Below are positions 24,531 through 33,715 of a stretch of 64,000 nt of DNA, piece after piece. The notes below the pieces were generated by a model. It had not been told where the DNA came from, did no database searches, and saw only the letters and a list, made by a program, of their open reading frames with translations. The stretch covers positions 1 through 64,000 of the forward strand of contig JAEZCA010000022.1 in the NCBI GenBank assembly GCA_023412665.1. Reading direction: 5' to 3'. The position numbers were made by a program, and so were the translations under genes. Origin of the DNA: Bacillota bacterium. GTDB lineage: Bacteria > Bacillota > Clostridia > Acetivibrionales > DTU013. The number at the start of each line of letters is the position of its first letter. Within the stretch, counting starts at the first letter, position 1.

Positions 24531-26294
24531 ATGGATACAAAAGTGATTCTGGATACCATTTGGGTGGTTTTTGCAGCAGTGCTGGTTTTCTTTATGAATC
24601 TCGGCTTTGCAGCGGTAGAAAGCGGGTTTGCCCGACAAAAGAACTCGGTCAACATACTTTCTAAAAACTTTATTGTATTTGCTGTCTCATCTCTTGGCTT
24701 TCTAGTACTGGGGTGGGGCCTTATGTTTGGAGACGGCAACGGCTTTATGGGCCTGCAGGGCCTGTTCTTTGCAAGCGGCGCCGACAATTCACCTGCGACC
24801 GGCGATGCTTATCAGGGCGTATACTCTGCAATATCATGGACCAGCGTCCCGTTCTGGCTGAAATTCTTCTTCCAGCTGGTGTTCTGCGGAACTGCCGCAA
24901 CAATTGTCTCAGGAGCAGTAGCAGAACGTATCAAGTATATTTCATTTATCATTTTCTCACTGCTACTCACTATGTTTATCTATCCGATAGTCGGTCACTG
25001 GATCTGGGGCGGCGGCTTCCTGGCCCAGCTGGGAATGCTGGACTTCGCAGGGGGCTCCGTCGTCCACTCGGTGGGCGGCTGGGCAGCTCTGGCAGGCGCC
25101 CTTCTCCTTGGGCCAAGAATAGGCAAGTATGGTAAGGACGGCAAGATACATCCTATTCCGGGTCACAGCATGAGCCTTGCAACAATAGGAGCATTCGTTC
25201 TGTGGCTGGGCTGGTTCGGCTTCAACCCCGGATCAACTATGGCGGCAGATCCCGGTGCTATTTCCCATATACTGGTAACAACCAACACCGCCGGTATCGT
25301 AGCAATTCTTACAGCTACGGCAACCGCCTGGCTGGTTATAGGAAAACCTGACCTGGGTATGTCAATAAACGGACTTCTGGCAGGACTTGTTGCTATAACA
25401 CCCTGCTGTGCATATGTAAGTGTCACCAGTTCTATCATTATCGGCGCAATTGCCGGTGTTCTCGTAGTTCTGTCTGTAATGTTCTTTGACAGGAGAAAGA
25501 TCGATGACCCTGTAGGCGCAATATCCGTCCATCTCGTTCATGGTGTGCTCGGCACGCTGTTTGTCGGCTTGTTTGCACAGAATGGCATCGGTGGGGTAAG
25601 TACACCGAACGGTCTGTTCTTCGGGGGCGGTTTTGATCTGTTGGGCAAACAGGCTCTCGGTGTCCTGGCTGTGGCAGCTTTTGTTTTCCCGGCTTCCCTG
25701 CTGGCATGGCTGCTTGTCAAAAAGACCCTTGGAATACGCGTATCGGCAAAGGAGGAAATCGAGGGTCTGGATATCGGCGAACATGGAAACAAGGGTTATC
25801 CGGACTTTGTATCGGTTGATTATACAAATGATACCGATGATATCGCTCCCGCCGAAATAACAGGAACAGTTCCTGTGGAGAAGGCTGTACCGGTCAAGGT
25901 CGTTGAGGCACCTGCTCCTGCAGAAAGCACATCAGGCGTTAAGCTGACCAAGGTAGAGATCATCACCAAGCAGAGCAAATTCGAAGCATTGAAGGTTGCT
26001 ATGGACAAAATCGGCATAACCGGCATGACGGTCACAAATGTTCTCGGCTACGGCATACAGGGCGGAATGACCGAATACTACCGCGGTGTTGAATTTGAAA
26101 CAAATCTGCTTCCGAAGATAAAGATTGAGATCGTCATCAGCAAGGTCCCTGTAAGGTCGGTGGTAGAAACCGCGAAGAAGGTTCTATATACGGGCAATAT
26201 AGGTGATGGAAAGATATTTGTATATAATGTGGAGAATGTAATCAAGGTCAGGACGGGAGAAGAGGGCTACGATGCCCTGCAGGATGTCGAATAA
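24531..26294 (+). CDS. amtB: Ammonium transporter fused to a PII regulator domain
   Basis: A 587-residue fusion. Residues about 1-430 are an Amt channel with eleven membrane helices (FMNLGFAAVESGFARQKN, FQLVFCGTAATIVSGAVAER, GSVVHSVGGWAALAGALLLG, HLVHGVLGTLFVG). After a linker, residues about 475-587 form a complete PII domain (TKVEIITKQSKFEALKVAM, VLGYGIQGGMTEYYRGVEF, GNIGDGKIFVYNVENVIKVR). PII normally docks on AmtB to close the pore, and here it is tethered. The T-loop tyrosine uridylylated in enterobacterial PII is Phe. The ATG at 24531 follows GGGGGGG. Confidence 0.92.
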   Translation: MDTKVILDTIWVVFAAVLVFFMNLGFAAVESGFARQKNSVNILSKNFIVFAVSSLGFLVLGWGLMFGDGNGFMGLQGLFFASGADNSPATGDAYQGVYSAISWTSVPFWLKFFFQLVFCGTAATIVSGAVAERIKYISFIIFSLLLTMFIYPIVGHWIWGGGFLAQLGMLDFAGGSVVHSVGGWAALAGALLLGPRIGKYGKDGKIHPIPGHSMSLATIGAFVLWLGWFGFNPGSTMAADPGAISHILVTTNTAGIVAILTATATAWLVIGKPDLGMSINGLLAGLVAITPCCAYVSVTSSIIIGAIAGVLVVLSVMFFDRRKIDDPVGAISVHLVHGVLGTLFVGLFAQNGIGGVSTPNGLFFGGGFDLLGKQALGVLAVAAFVFPASLLAWLLVKKTLGIRVSAKEEIEGLDIGEHGNKGYPDFVSVDYTNDTDDIAPAEITGTVPVEKAVPVKVVEAPAPAESTSGVKLTKVEIITKQSKFEALKVAMDKIGITGMTVTNVLGYGIQGGMTEYYRGVEFETNLLPKIKIEIVISKVPVRSVVETAKKVLYTGNIGDGKIFVYNVENVIKVRTGEEGYDALQDVE

Positions 26295-26514
26295 AAATAT
26301 TCGCGCTTGAGGCAGCATTTCCCGCTTCTGGTAAGCTCCGTTTAATAGTTGTAAAAATCACCATCAGCAGTATGAAAAGGATTGTAAGATATTATAAAAA
26401 ATAATACAATAGGAGTATAGCTTGAACATAGCTTTACACCAAAAAACATGATTTGATATAACAAATAAAGGCTGAAAACTGAAACAGCTGATTGCAGAAC
26501 ACGGAGGCAAAATT

Positions 26515-27495
26515 ATGGGTGATATTAGAACTATCGGGGTATTGACCAGCGGCGGGGATGCGCCCGGCATGAACGCAGCCATCAGATCTGTCGTCAGGAC
26601 AGGTATATATCACGGTTTCAATGTAATGGGAGTCAGAAAGGGATACAACGGTCTTATCAGCGGAGATGTATCCGAACTGGATCTCCGGAAGGTATCGGAC
26701 ATCATACACAGGGGCGGAACTATATTGCAGACTGCCCGCTGTCCGGCCTTTAAAACGGAGGAGGGTATTAAAAAGGGCATATCGATGGCTCAGGTTTTCG
26801 GCATCGATGCACTTGTGGTCATCGGAGGGGACGGTTCCTTCAGAGGTGCCAGAGATTTGAGCAAGTTCGGAATGAAGGTCATGGGAATACCGGGAACTAT
26901 TGACAACGACATTGGCTGCTCTGACTACACCATTGGCTATGATACCGCCTTGAATACCGTTCAGGACGCACTTGACAAGATAAGGGACACTGCATACTCC
27001 CATGAGCGCTGCAGCGTACTAGAGGTCATGGGAAGGGATGCAGGATATATCGCACTCAATGTCGGTATTGCCTGCGGCGCCGAGGTCGTACTGCTGCCCG
27101 AAAAGCCCTTTGACTTCAACAAGGATATAATCAAGCCGATAATCGAGGGCAGGAACAGGGGAAAGAAGCATTATATCGTGATAACTGCAGAGGGTATCGG
27201 CGGTGACATTGGAGCCATAGAAATTGCACAAAAAATAGAGGAAACCACGGGGATCGAAGCAAGAGGAACCATTCTCGGACATATCCAACGCGGCGGAAGC
27301 CCGACGGTGCGCGACAGGGTATTGGCCAGCAGGATGGGAGCACTGGCCACTGAACTGCTGAGCAAAGGCATCTATAACCAGGTGATAGCATTCAAGGACC
27401 ATGTGCTGCAAGGTATAGAAATCAACGAGGCCCTGGAAATGAAAAAATCCATCGATGAAAAAATGATCGAGCTCAGCAAGATATTGTCTCTGTAA
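26515..27495 (+). CDS. pfkA: ATP-dependent 6-phosphofructokinase
   Basis: A 326-residue PfkA. The nucleotide site GVLTSGGDAPGMNAAIR, the IGGDGSFRGA motif whose glycine favours ATP over PPi, the catalytic IPGTIDNDIG and the later GHIQRGGSPTVRDR are all present. It phosphorylates fructose 6-phosphate in glycolysis. It starts at ATG 26515 with GGAGG upstream and ends at a terminator shared by no other plus-strand gene. Confidence 0.95.
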   Translation: MGDIRTIGVLTSGGDAPGMNAAIRSVVRTGIYHGFNVMGVRKGYNGLISGDVSELDLRKVSDIIHRGGTILQTARCPAFKTEEGIKKGISMAQVFGIDALVVIGGDGSFRGARDLSKFGMKVMGIPGTIDNDIGCSDYTIGYDTALNTVQDALDKIRDTAYSHERCSVLEVMGRDAGYIALNVGIACGAEVVLLPEKPFDFNKDIIKPIIEGRNRGKKHYIVITAEGIGGDIGAIEIAQKIEETTGIEARGTILGHIQRGGSPTVRDRVLASRMGALATELLSKGIYNQVIAFKDHVLQGIEINEALEMKKSIDEKMIELSKILSL

Positions 27496-27523
27496 TCTTT
27501 ATAATGCATCGTTCAAAGATAAT

Positions 27524-27578
27524 GGCCGGCTGTCCCTTGCGACTGGAAATCCAGTTAAAGGAACAAGCCGGCCGTTTT
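27524..27578 (+). terminator. Terminator after pfkA
   Basis: A long hairpin with outer GGCCGGC/GCCGGCC and inner ACTGG/CCAGT helices, followed by TTTTAT. Confidence 0.85.
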
Positions 27579-27616
27579 ATGTGAATTCGTTTAAAAAGCT
27601 GACATCAGGCTGCTGC

Positions 27617-28678
27617 TCAGCCTTCCAGCTTCAGGTCCCCTTCCTTTATCCAGCCTATCCTTCTGCAAATAAGGCCTACAGCCCAGCAGATAATTGCCGG
27701 CAGTATGAAGCATATGAGCACCAGCGCTGCCCAATCCATTCCTGTTATAGCTGCCTTGGAACCTGCTGCGATGTCGTTGAGCCATCCTGTATAAACACCG
27801 ATGGGACCCACAAGACCGCAGGTGCCCATGCCGGAAGCAACTGCCGGACCATTCATCTTAAATCCGAACACAACAGTTGCAATAGGGCCTGTGATACAGC
27901 TTGTGACGATAGCGGGGATCCATATCTTTGGATTACGGACTATATTGCCCATCTGGAGCATGGAGGTGCCAAGACCCTGTGAAAGCAATCCGCCCCAGCG
28001 GTTCTCACGGAAGGACAGGACTGCGAACCCGACCATGTTGGCACAACAGCCAGCCACGGCTGCCCCGCCGGCAAGTCCGGTAAGGCTGAAGGCCGCACAT
28101 ATGGCAGCGCTGCTGATAGGCAATGTAAGTGCGATACCAACAAGGGCGGAAACCAGGATACCCATTATGAAAGGCTGCTGCTCAGTCGACCACATGATGA
28201 TCTGTCCGACCCAGTTGGCAGCTGTGCCGACAGGCGGCGCAATGAGTGCTGAAAGGCCGACTCCCGCAGAGATTGTAACCAGCGGAGTAACAATAATATC
28301 CACCTTGGTCTCCTTGGATACCAGTTTGCCCAGCTCCGCGGCAATAATGGCGATGATGAGCACGGCCAGAGGACCGCCCGCACCTCCGAGTTTGTTTGCT
28401 GAAACTCCTACCGCAGTCAATGAAAACAGCACCAGCGGAGGACATTTCAAAGCGTATCCGATAGCTATGGCCATTGCCGGGCCGGACATATCTGCCGCAT
28501 AACCGCCGATTTTGTTCAAAAATGGTAAGCCGAACTGTGTTCCGATCGTGTTTATTATCGTGCCTATAAGCAGCGAGCAGAACAAGCCCTGCGCCATGGC
28601 ACCCAAAGCATCTACGCCATAACGGCGCGCTGAAATGACAATGTCCTTTTTCTTTAAAAATGCCCTCACTTTTTCCAT
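27617..28678 (-). CDS. PTS EIIC-type membrane protein (PTS_EIIC_2 family)
   Basis: A 353-residue, Gly/Ala-rich membrane protein with about nine hydrophobic segments. The opening (KKDIVISARRYGVDALGAMA) and the NRWGGLLSQGLGTSMLQMGN motif are typical of the stand-alone PTS IIC-like family. No EIIA or EIIB gene lies nearby, so either soluble components come from elsewhere or it works as a facilitator. The sugar is unknown. Confidence 0.8.
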   Translation of the reverse strand: MEKVRAFLKKKDIVISARRYGVDALGAMAQGLFCSLLIGTIINTIGTQFGLPFLNKIGGYAADMSGPAMAIAIGYALKCPPLVLFSLTAVGVSANKLGGAGGPLAVLIIAIIAAELGKLVSKETKVDIIVTPLVTISAGVGLSALIAPPVGTAANWVGQIIMWSTEQQPFIMGILVSALVGIALTLPISSAAICAAFSLTGLAGGAAVAGCCANMVGFAVLSFRENRWGGLLSQGLGTSMLQMGNIVRNPKIWIPAIVTSCITGPIATVVFGFKMNGPAVASGMGTCGLVGPIGVYTGWLNDIAAGSKAAITGMDWAALVLICFILPAIICWAVGLICRRIGWIKEGDLKLEG

Positions 28679-28787
28679 ACAGCTATCGTCCCTTTCAAAT
28701 AAAGCTTTATTGAGTATCAGCTACCGTAACCTCAACAGGTAGCTTCAAAATATATTGATAACATTTAAACCCATTATTTACATTCTG

Positions 28788-29660
28788 TCAATATGCTCTT
28801 TTCGCCGCTATACCCATGCATTTTGTTTTCTCCTCAAAAGGCTTGCCTGTCAGATCGCTGAAAATATCCCGCACCTTGAACCCATTTTCCTGAAGCAGCT
28901 TAATAACTGACTCCCTTGAATAGTAATGATCCCATATCCTGTATACCGAGATTTTACCGCTTTCATCGATGACCGTATGCTGCCTGAGAACCACATCTGC
29001 CTCTTCATAATGGAAGTCCTGTTCCAGGACAAGATGGCTGCAGGGTCTCCAGAAGCCTGCACCGCTCACATACCAGTTCCGCCTAACCGGCTGATCAAAG
29101 TAACGGTCCGTAAACACATCAAATATAAATACACCTTCAGGCTTAAGTGCCTTGCGTATCTTCATAAGCAGTATATCGCGTTCAGAATCGGTCAATGCTC
29201 CTAAGTCACAGTAAATTAGCAGGATAGCATCGAATTCATTATCATAGTTCATATTTAGGTAGTTCTGATATATGTACTCTATATCCATGCCGTTTTTCTT
29301 CGCATACCTGTCGGCATAGTCTATTGAATTTTTGGAAAAATCCATGCCCGTAACATTAATACCGCGCTTGTGCAGCCTTGTACAGTACAATCCGGGGCCG
29401 CAGCCCAGATCCAGTACTCTGGAGCCTGCCTTCAGTCCAAGATAGTTCATGATCCACTCTACTGTTTTATCTATGGTTTCATGTTTAAAGCTTGCTGCAT
29501 CCGTAGCAGGGTCCAGATGAGCCTTAAGCATCTGCTGAGAAATATATGGGTCATCCCAGAACAGTTCTTCCCTTTCAGGAAACAGAGCCGGCTTTTGCTG
29601 GGCCGCCAGCAGCAGCTCCAGATTCAGTTTGTTATCCGATATGATATTATTTACTTTCAT
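28788..29660 (-). CDS. Class I SAM-dependent methyltransferase
   Basis: A 290-residue methyltransferase. Motif I is RVLDLGCGPGLYCTRLHKRG, the acidic residue ending strand 2 is in VTGMDFSKNSIDYA, and motif IV is DAILLIYCDLGALT. The N-terminal ~70 residues (KPALFPEREELFWDDPYISQ) are a family-specific cap. The substrate is not deducible. The gene stands alone between opposing terminators. Confidence 0.85.
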   Translation of the reverse strand: MKVNNIISDNKLNLELLLAAQQKPALFPEREELFWDDPYISQQMLKAHLDPATDAASFKHETIDKTVEWIMNYLGLKAGSRVLDLGCGPGLYCTRLHKRGINVTGMDFSKNSIDYADRYAKKNGMDIEYIYQNYLNMNYDNEFDAILLIYCDLGALTDSERDILLMKIRKALKPEGVFIFDVFTDRYFDQPVRRNWYVSGAGFWRPCSHLVLEQDFHYEEADVVLRQHTVIDESGKISVYRIWDHYYSRESVIKLLQENGFKVRDIFSDLTGKPFEEKTKCMGIAAKRAY

Positions 29661-29715
29661 AATGCTAATCCTCCAATTTTATTCATTTTGACAAAACACA
29701 GCACTACAGTCCGGC

Positions 29716-29749
29716 AAAAAATAAAAGCCGCAGATTTACTCTACGGCTT
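29716..29749 (-). terminator. Minus-strand terminator in the 29.7-30.1 kb gap
   Basis: AAGCCG/CGGCTT with an inner AG/CT pair, followed on the minus strand by TTTTATTTTTT. It would end transcripts coming from the MATE gene at 30081 or from the small frame at 29853. Confidence 0.7.
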
Positions 29750-29852
29750 GATCCCATTTTATGGGCGGCATTTATCCCCTTGTTACAGCGACCGTGGAGT
29801 AATCTTAAAATCACCAGTAAATCGAGCATAAAACCAAACCGCTGTGATCATG

Positions 29853-29948
29853 TTATTTCACCAGCAGCAGCTTGCCTCGATTATTCTCAAATGATTTTAA
29901 AATTACTTTTCCGCGCACACCGTTATTTTTCAGTGTACCGGACTTCAT
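29853..29948 (-). CDS. Possible 31-aa basic peptide
   Basis: A short frame with ATG at 29948, AAAGG four to five bases upstream, and a basic product (begins MKSGTLKNNGVRGKVI, ends GKLLLVK). It lies between the MATE gene and a terminator. Nothing similar is recognised, and the frame could be chance. The rest of 29661-30080 shows no gene. Confidence 0.25.
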   Translation of the reverse strand: MKSGTLKNNGVRGKVILKSFENNRGKLLLVK

Positions 29949-30080
29949 TCCACCTTTCGATTGCCAAACTGTGAACTATTGTTTTGTCAATTTTTACAAT
30001 ATCACAGCTTGAGCTGTTTGGTCAATTTAGTTTTCTTCTTTAGAAATATTTTCTTCCAACGGCGTGCGCCTCTGGCAGCA

Positions 30081-31511
30081 TTACGCTTTTACCGCCTTAC
30101 CGGCCGTTTGCCCGCCGGTATACATCGGCGGTCTGCCATCGCCATCGGGCCCATCCTGCTGCATTGCGCGCCTGCGCACCTTGTAACGCGCATAGAAGTA
30201 GCATCCCACCTGGCCAATACCTGCCAGAGACCATGTAATGGGATAACATATAAAAAGCATGAATATTGAACGGTTCCAGGCAAAGAAAGTAGCCAGCCAG
30301 ACTATACGCAGCAGACATGCGCCTATAAGCGTGCAAAGCATCGGCATTACAGAATAGCCCATACCTCGGGTCAATCCCGGATAAACGTTCATTATGCCGC
30401 ATGCGATAAATCCTGCCATCATGACGTACATGCGCTCCATACCCAGTTCAACGACCTGCGGATCTGACGTGAACAAACTAAGCAGCGGCCTTCCGAACAG
30501 CAACGCTGTACCACCCAATACGATCCAGCTCACAAATATCAATACAGTGCATACCTTTGCTATGGTGTCAATCCTTTTGTACTTTCCAGCACCCATGTTT
30601 TGCCCTGTAAAGGTAAGAGCAGCATTATAGTAAGCATTCATAGAGGTGCTCACAAGGTTTTCAACATTTCCGGAAGCGGAGCTTGCCGCTATCATCGTAG
30701 ACCCGAAGGAATTGACAGCGGACTGGATAAGTGTATTAGAGAAAGAAAACAGCAAGCCTTGCAGACCAGCAGGCAGGCCTATCTTTACAATTGACTTCAG
30801 CTTCTGTCCATCTATTCGCATCCTGCGAATAATGAACCTGATGGCTCCCTCACTCCTTATCAGGCATATCATAATCAGTGCTGCCGAGATGTACTGGGAT
30901 ATGACCGTTGCCAATGCCACGCCCTCGACACTCATGTGAAGCACTATCACAAAAAACAGATTGAGTATGACATTTACCATGCCGGCTATCACAAGGTAAT
31001 ACATTGGGCGCTTGCTGTCTCCTATGGCACGCAGAATGGCTGCGGCAAAATTGTATACCATACTGGCAGGCACGCCCAAAAAATACATCCTCATATATAA
31101 GACCGACAGATTAATAATGTCATCCGGAGTGCCCATAAGCTCCAGCAATGCTTCACAGAAAACAAAACCGCCAACCATGACCACAATTCCGCTGATAACA
31201 CTTATAAAAATGGAAGTGTGGACAGACCGGCTTACGCCATCTGTCTTCCCTGCTCCATAATCCTGTGCAACTATAACGCTGGTACCTACGGATAAGCCCA
31301 TAAAAAAATTGACCAACAGGTTTATTAGTGATCCTGTTGCTCCTACTGCAGCCAGTGCCTCTTTGCCCGAGAATTTTCCGACGACTATCATATCGGCAGC
31401 ATTGAATAATAGCTGCAAAATGTTCATTGCCATAATCGGCAGTGCAAATATCAATATCTTACTGAACAGCGGGCCGCTGCACATGTCCATGTCCCGTTTG
31501 CGTGAAACCAT
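30081..31511 (-). CDS. MATE-family efflux transporter (second copy)
   Basis: A MATE protein of about 476 residues with twelve membrane segments. Family motifs include IFALPIMAMNILQLLFNAAD, MIVVGKFSGKEALAAVG and SVEGVALATVISQYISA. It belongs to the NorM/DinF-like group and is not a close copy of the MATE at 12312. I chose the ATG at 31511 (MVSRKRDMDM) because it gives the usual short N-terminus; an upstream in-frame GTG/ATG region is possible. Confidence 0.9.
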   Translation of the reverse strand: MVSRKRDMDMCSGPLFSKILIFALPIMAMNILQLLFNAADMIVVGKFSGKEALAAVGATGSLINLLVNFFMGLSVGTSVIVAQDYGAGKTDGVSRSVHTSIFISVISGIVVMVGGFVFCEALLELMGTPDDIINLSVLYMRMYFLGVPASMVYNFAAAILRAIGDSKRPMYYLVIAGMVNVILNLFFVIVLHMSVEGVALATVISQYISAALIMICLIRSEGAIRFIIRRMRIDGQKLKSIVKIGLPAGLQGLLFSFSNTLIQSAVNSFGSTMIAASSASGNVENLVSTSMNAYYNAALTFTGQNMGAGKYKRIDTIAKVCTVLIFVSWIVLGGTALLFGRPLLSLFTSDPQVVELGMERMYVMMAGFIACGIMNVYPGLTRGMGYSVMPMLCTLIGACLLRIVWLATFFAWNRSIFMLFICYPITWSLAGIGQVGCYFYARYKVRRRAMQQDGPDGDGRPPMYTGGQTAGKAVKA

Positions 31512-31699
31512 TAGGATAATCGCTTCCTTTACCAAGCAGACACTAAAAGCCAGCGTCGTTTACGTAATCTATCATAAGTGTTTATTGCTAAATATCATAA
31601 CATATCGGCATAAAGAAATCCAACCTTCATAAATGCCCTCTTCGTGAAGGTACTGGAAGTATGGAATATTATTAAGCCATATCCTCAATAATGCTGTAT

Positions 31700-32983
31700 T
31701 CAGACTGGAAGGCTTATTCTGACGGAGAATCCTCCGGATTCATTGTTTTGGGCCCATATTGTCCCTCCGCACGCTCTGACAATCTCCCTGCATATGGAGA
31801 GGCCGAGTCCCGCGACCGAGCGCCCTTTATCGGAGGTATAGAACGGGTCGAATATCTTGCCCAGCTCCTTTTCGGGGACGCCGGTCCCATTATCCTCGAC
31901 AGAAAAAATGACCGAATCCCCCTGTCTTGAGCAATAAACAGCTATAGCCGGCGCCTGCCGGTTAAAATGCTTCAGGCTGTTGCTTATAATGTTCCCAAAG
32001 ACTCTGCGCATCTTCGAAATATCCACAACAATCATTTCATCGGGGCAGGTAACACTTACAGTAAATGCAATTCCCCGCTCAATCAATTCTGCTTCATAAT
32101 CTGATTTTAAGATAGCACAAAATTTATCAACCGTGATCTTCTGCTGCTTGATCTCAATTTGATTCTCCAGGTTTAAATATTCGTCAAATTCCTCCACCAG
32201 GTTATTTATCGACACAGCTTTATTGTAAATTATGTTAACATACTGGTCATGTCTGTCGGCAGGCAGCGAGTTCTTTTTCAAGCGCTCTGCAAAACCCATA
32301 ATAGACGTCAGAGGTGTTTTTATATCATGTGAAATGGAAGCGATTATCAAATGCTGTTTTTGCTTCTCCTGCTCAATTGCGTCAGTAAGTTCGACGAATT
32401 CATTCCGGAGCAGTCCGATCTCGTCATAGCGCTCAACCTTTTCAGGTCGTATGCCCTCCTTGTATTTTCCCATGCTTTTCTGAAGCGCAAAAATCGGTTT
32501 TACATAATCCAAGTATATAGGTGCTGCAGAAAATAAAAGAATTGTAAGAATTATCACTACTTCTGCTATTAATATATTACGGCCGATACGATAAGCTGAA
32601 ATGTTCATTATTGGCATCGGTTGGTTCACCCTCAGTAATAATACCTGGTTATTGAGATGGAACAGACTTGCTGCGCTGTTTTCCACACTCACGCCGGTCT
32701 CCCCGCCTGTAAAGAGCACTATCCGGCCATCTTCATCACTCACCTCGATTATCAGTGACTTCTCCTTCGCTATGCCGTATAATACTTCATCAAAGTCACT
32801 CCTGCCATCTATCTCCTTGGCAATGCTGTCTGTTTCTGCCTGGAGCTGCTCTCGTACACTGATATTGTAGCTGGAGATCTCTTTGGACAGAAATAGATTA
32901 TAATATCCATACACCAACAGTATATTTACTATAAATGCTGAAAGAACAAGCAACGGCAGCTTTATTTTAATACTCATTTTCAC
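31700..32983 (-). CDS. Sensor histidine kinase of the efflux operon
   Basis: A 427-residue membrane kinase with two membrane helices (about 8-27 and 133-157) bracketing an extracellular sensor of about 100 residues. It also has a HAMP-like linker, a HisKA domain (ASISHDIKTPLTSIMGF, phospho-His in SHD) and an HATPase domain (NIISNSLKHF, VEDNGTGVPEKELG, GLGLSICREIV). Its start overlaps the response-regulator stop by 17 bp. It is the last gene of a five-gene operon with an ABC-type exporter, so it probably senses the exported compound or envelope damage. Confidence 0.92.
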   Translation of the reverse strand: MKMSIKIKLPLLVLSAFIVNILLVYGYYNLFLSKEISSYNISVREQLQAETDSIAKEIDGRSDFDEVLYGIAKEKSLIIEVSDEDGRIVLFTGGETGVSVENSAASLFHLNNQVLLLRVNQPMPIMNISAYRIGRNILIAEVVIILTILLFSAAPIYLDYVKPIFALQKSMGKYKEGIRPEKVERYDEIGLLRNEFVELTDAIEQEKQKQHLIIASISHDIKTPLTSIMGFAERLKKNSLPADRHDQYVNIIYNKAVSINNLVEEFDEYLNLENQIEIKQQKITVDKFCAILKSDYEAELIERGIAFTVSVTCPDEMIVVDISKMRRVFGNIISNSLKHFNRQAPAIAVYCSRQGDSVIFSVEDNGTGVPEKELGKIFDPFYTSDKGRSVAGLGLSICREIVRACGGTIWAQNNESGGFSVRISLPV

Positions 32984-33662
32984 TCTCGGGATACCTTACC
33001 AGCTTGTATCCCACTCCCCACACCGTTTTAATATAGTGCTTATCCTTGTCGATCTTGTCCCTTAGATTCTTGATATTGACAGCCACTGTTCCTATGTCCG
33101 CAAAATCGGTTCCCCACACGGCACTGAAGATTTGCTCCTTTGATACGACCTTTCCTGCATTTTCAAACAGATAATACAGGAGCTGAAATTCCCTTGTGGA
33201 CAGCTCTGCAGGCTTGCCCTCAACTGTGACCTCGTAGCTTTCGGGGTCCATATGGATGCTTCCGATGGTTATTGCACTGTTTTTCTTATAAATGCTGCGT
33301 TTTTCACGCCGCAGATGGGCCTTGACTCTCGCTAACAGCTCTTCAGCTACAAAAGGCTTTGATATATAATCATCCGCTCCCATCTCAAAGCCAAGCATCG
33401 TATCATAAGTACGATTCTTTGCCGTAACGAACAATATCGGGCAGGCAACGGTATTTCTTACCTGCCTGCAGATCTCCAGACCATCGATATCGGGCAGCAT
33501 CACATCCAGCAGCATCAGTGAAAGATCCGGGTTGCTTTTAATCAGAGAAAGAGTGCTTTCACCATTGAATGCAAGAAGACATTCATATCCCTCATCTGAA
33601 AGGATATCGGAAATCAGCAGCGCTATTTCCTTGTCATCATCCACTACAAGAATCTTTTCCAT
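32967..33662 (-). CDS. OmpR-family response regulator of the efflux operon
   Basis: A 231-residue two-domain regulator. The receiver contains VVDDDKEIA, the phospho-Asp in LMLLDVMLPDIDGLE, and LFVTAKNRTYD with KPF. The C-terminal winged helix reads LSTREFQLLYYLFENAG and VWGVGYKLVR. I set the start at ATG 33662, behind AAAGGGGCG. It is encoded just before its kinase and is expected to bind the direct repeats upstream of the operon at 38079-38097. Confidence 0.92.
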   Translation of the reverse strand: MEKILVVDDDKEIALLISDILSDEGYECLLAFNGESTLSLIKSNPDLSLMLLDVMLPDIDGLEICRQVRNTVACPILFVTAKNRTYDTMLGFEMGADDYISKPFVAEELLARVKAHLRREKRSIYKKNSAITIGSIHMDPESYEVTVEGKPAELSTREFQLLYYLFENAGKVVSKEQIFSAVWGTDFADIGTVAVNIKNLRDKIDKDKHYIKTVWGVGYKLVRYPESENEY

Positions 33663-33715
33663 GGTCCCGCCCCTTTCCAATTTGCTCGATTCCTTTTGTA
33701 ACCGGTGTCATCTCC

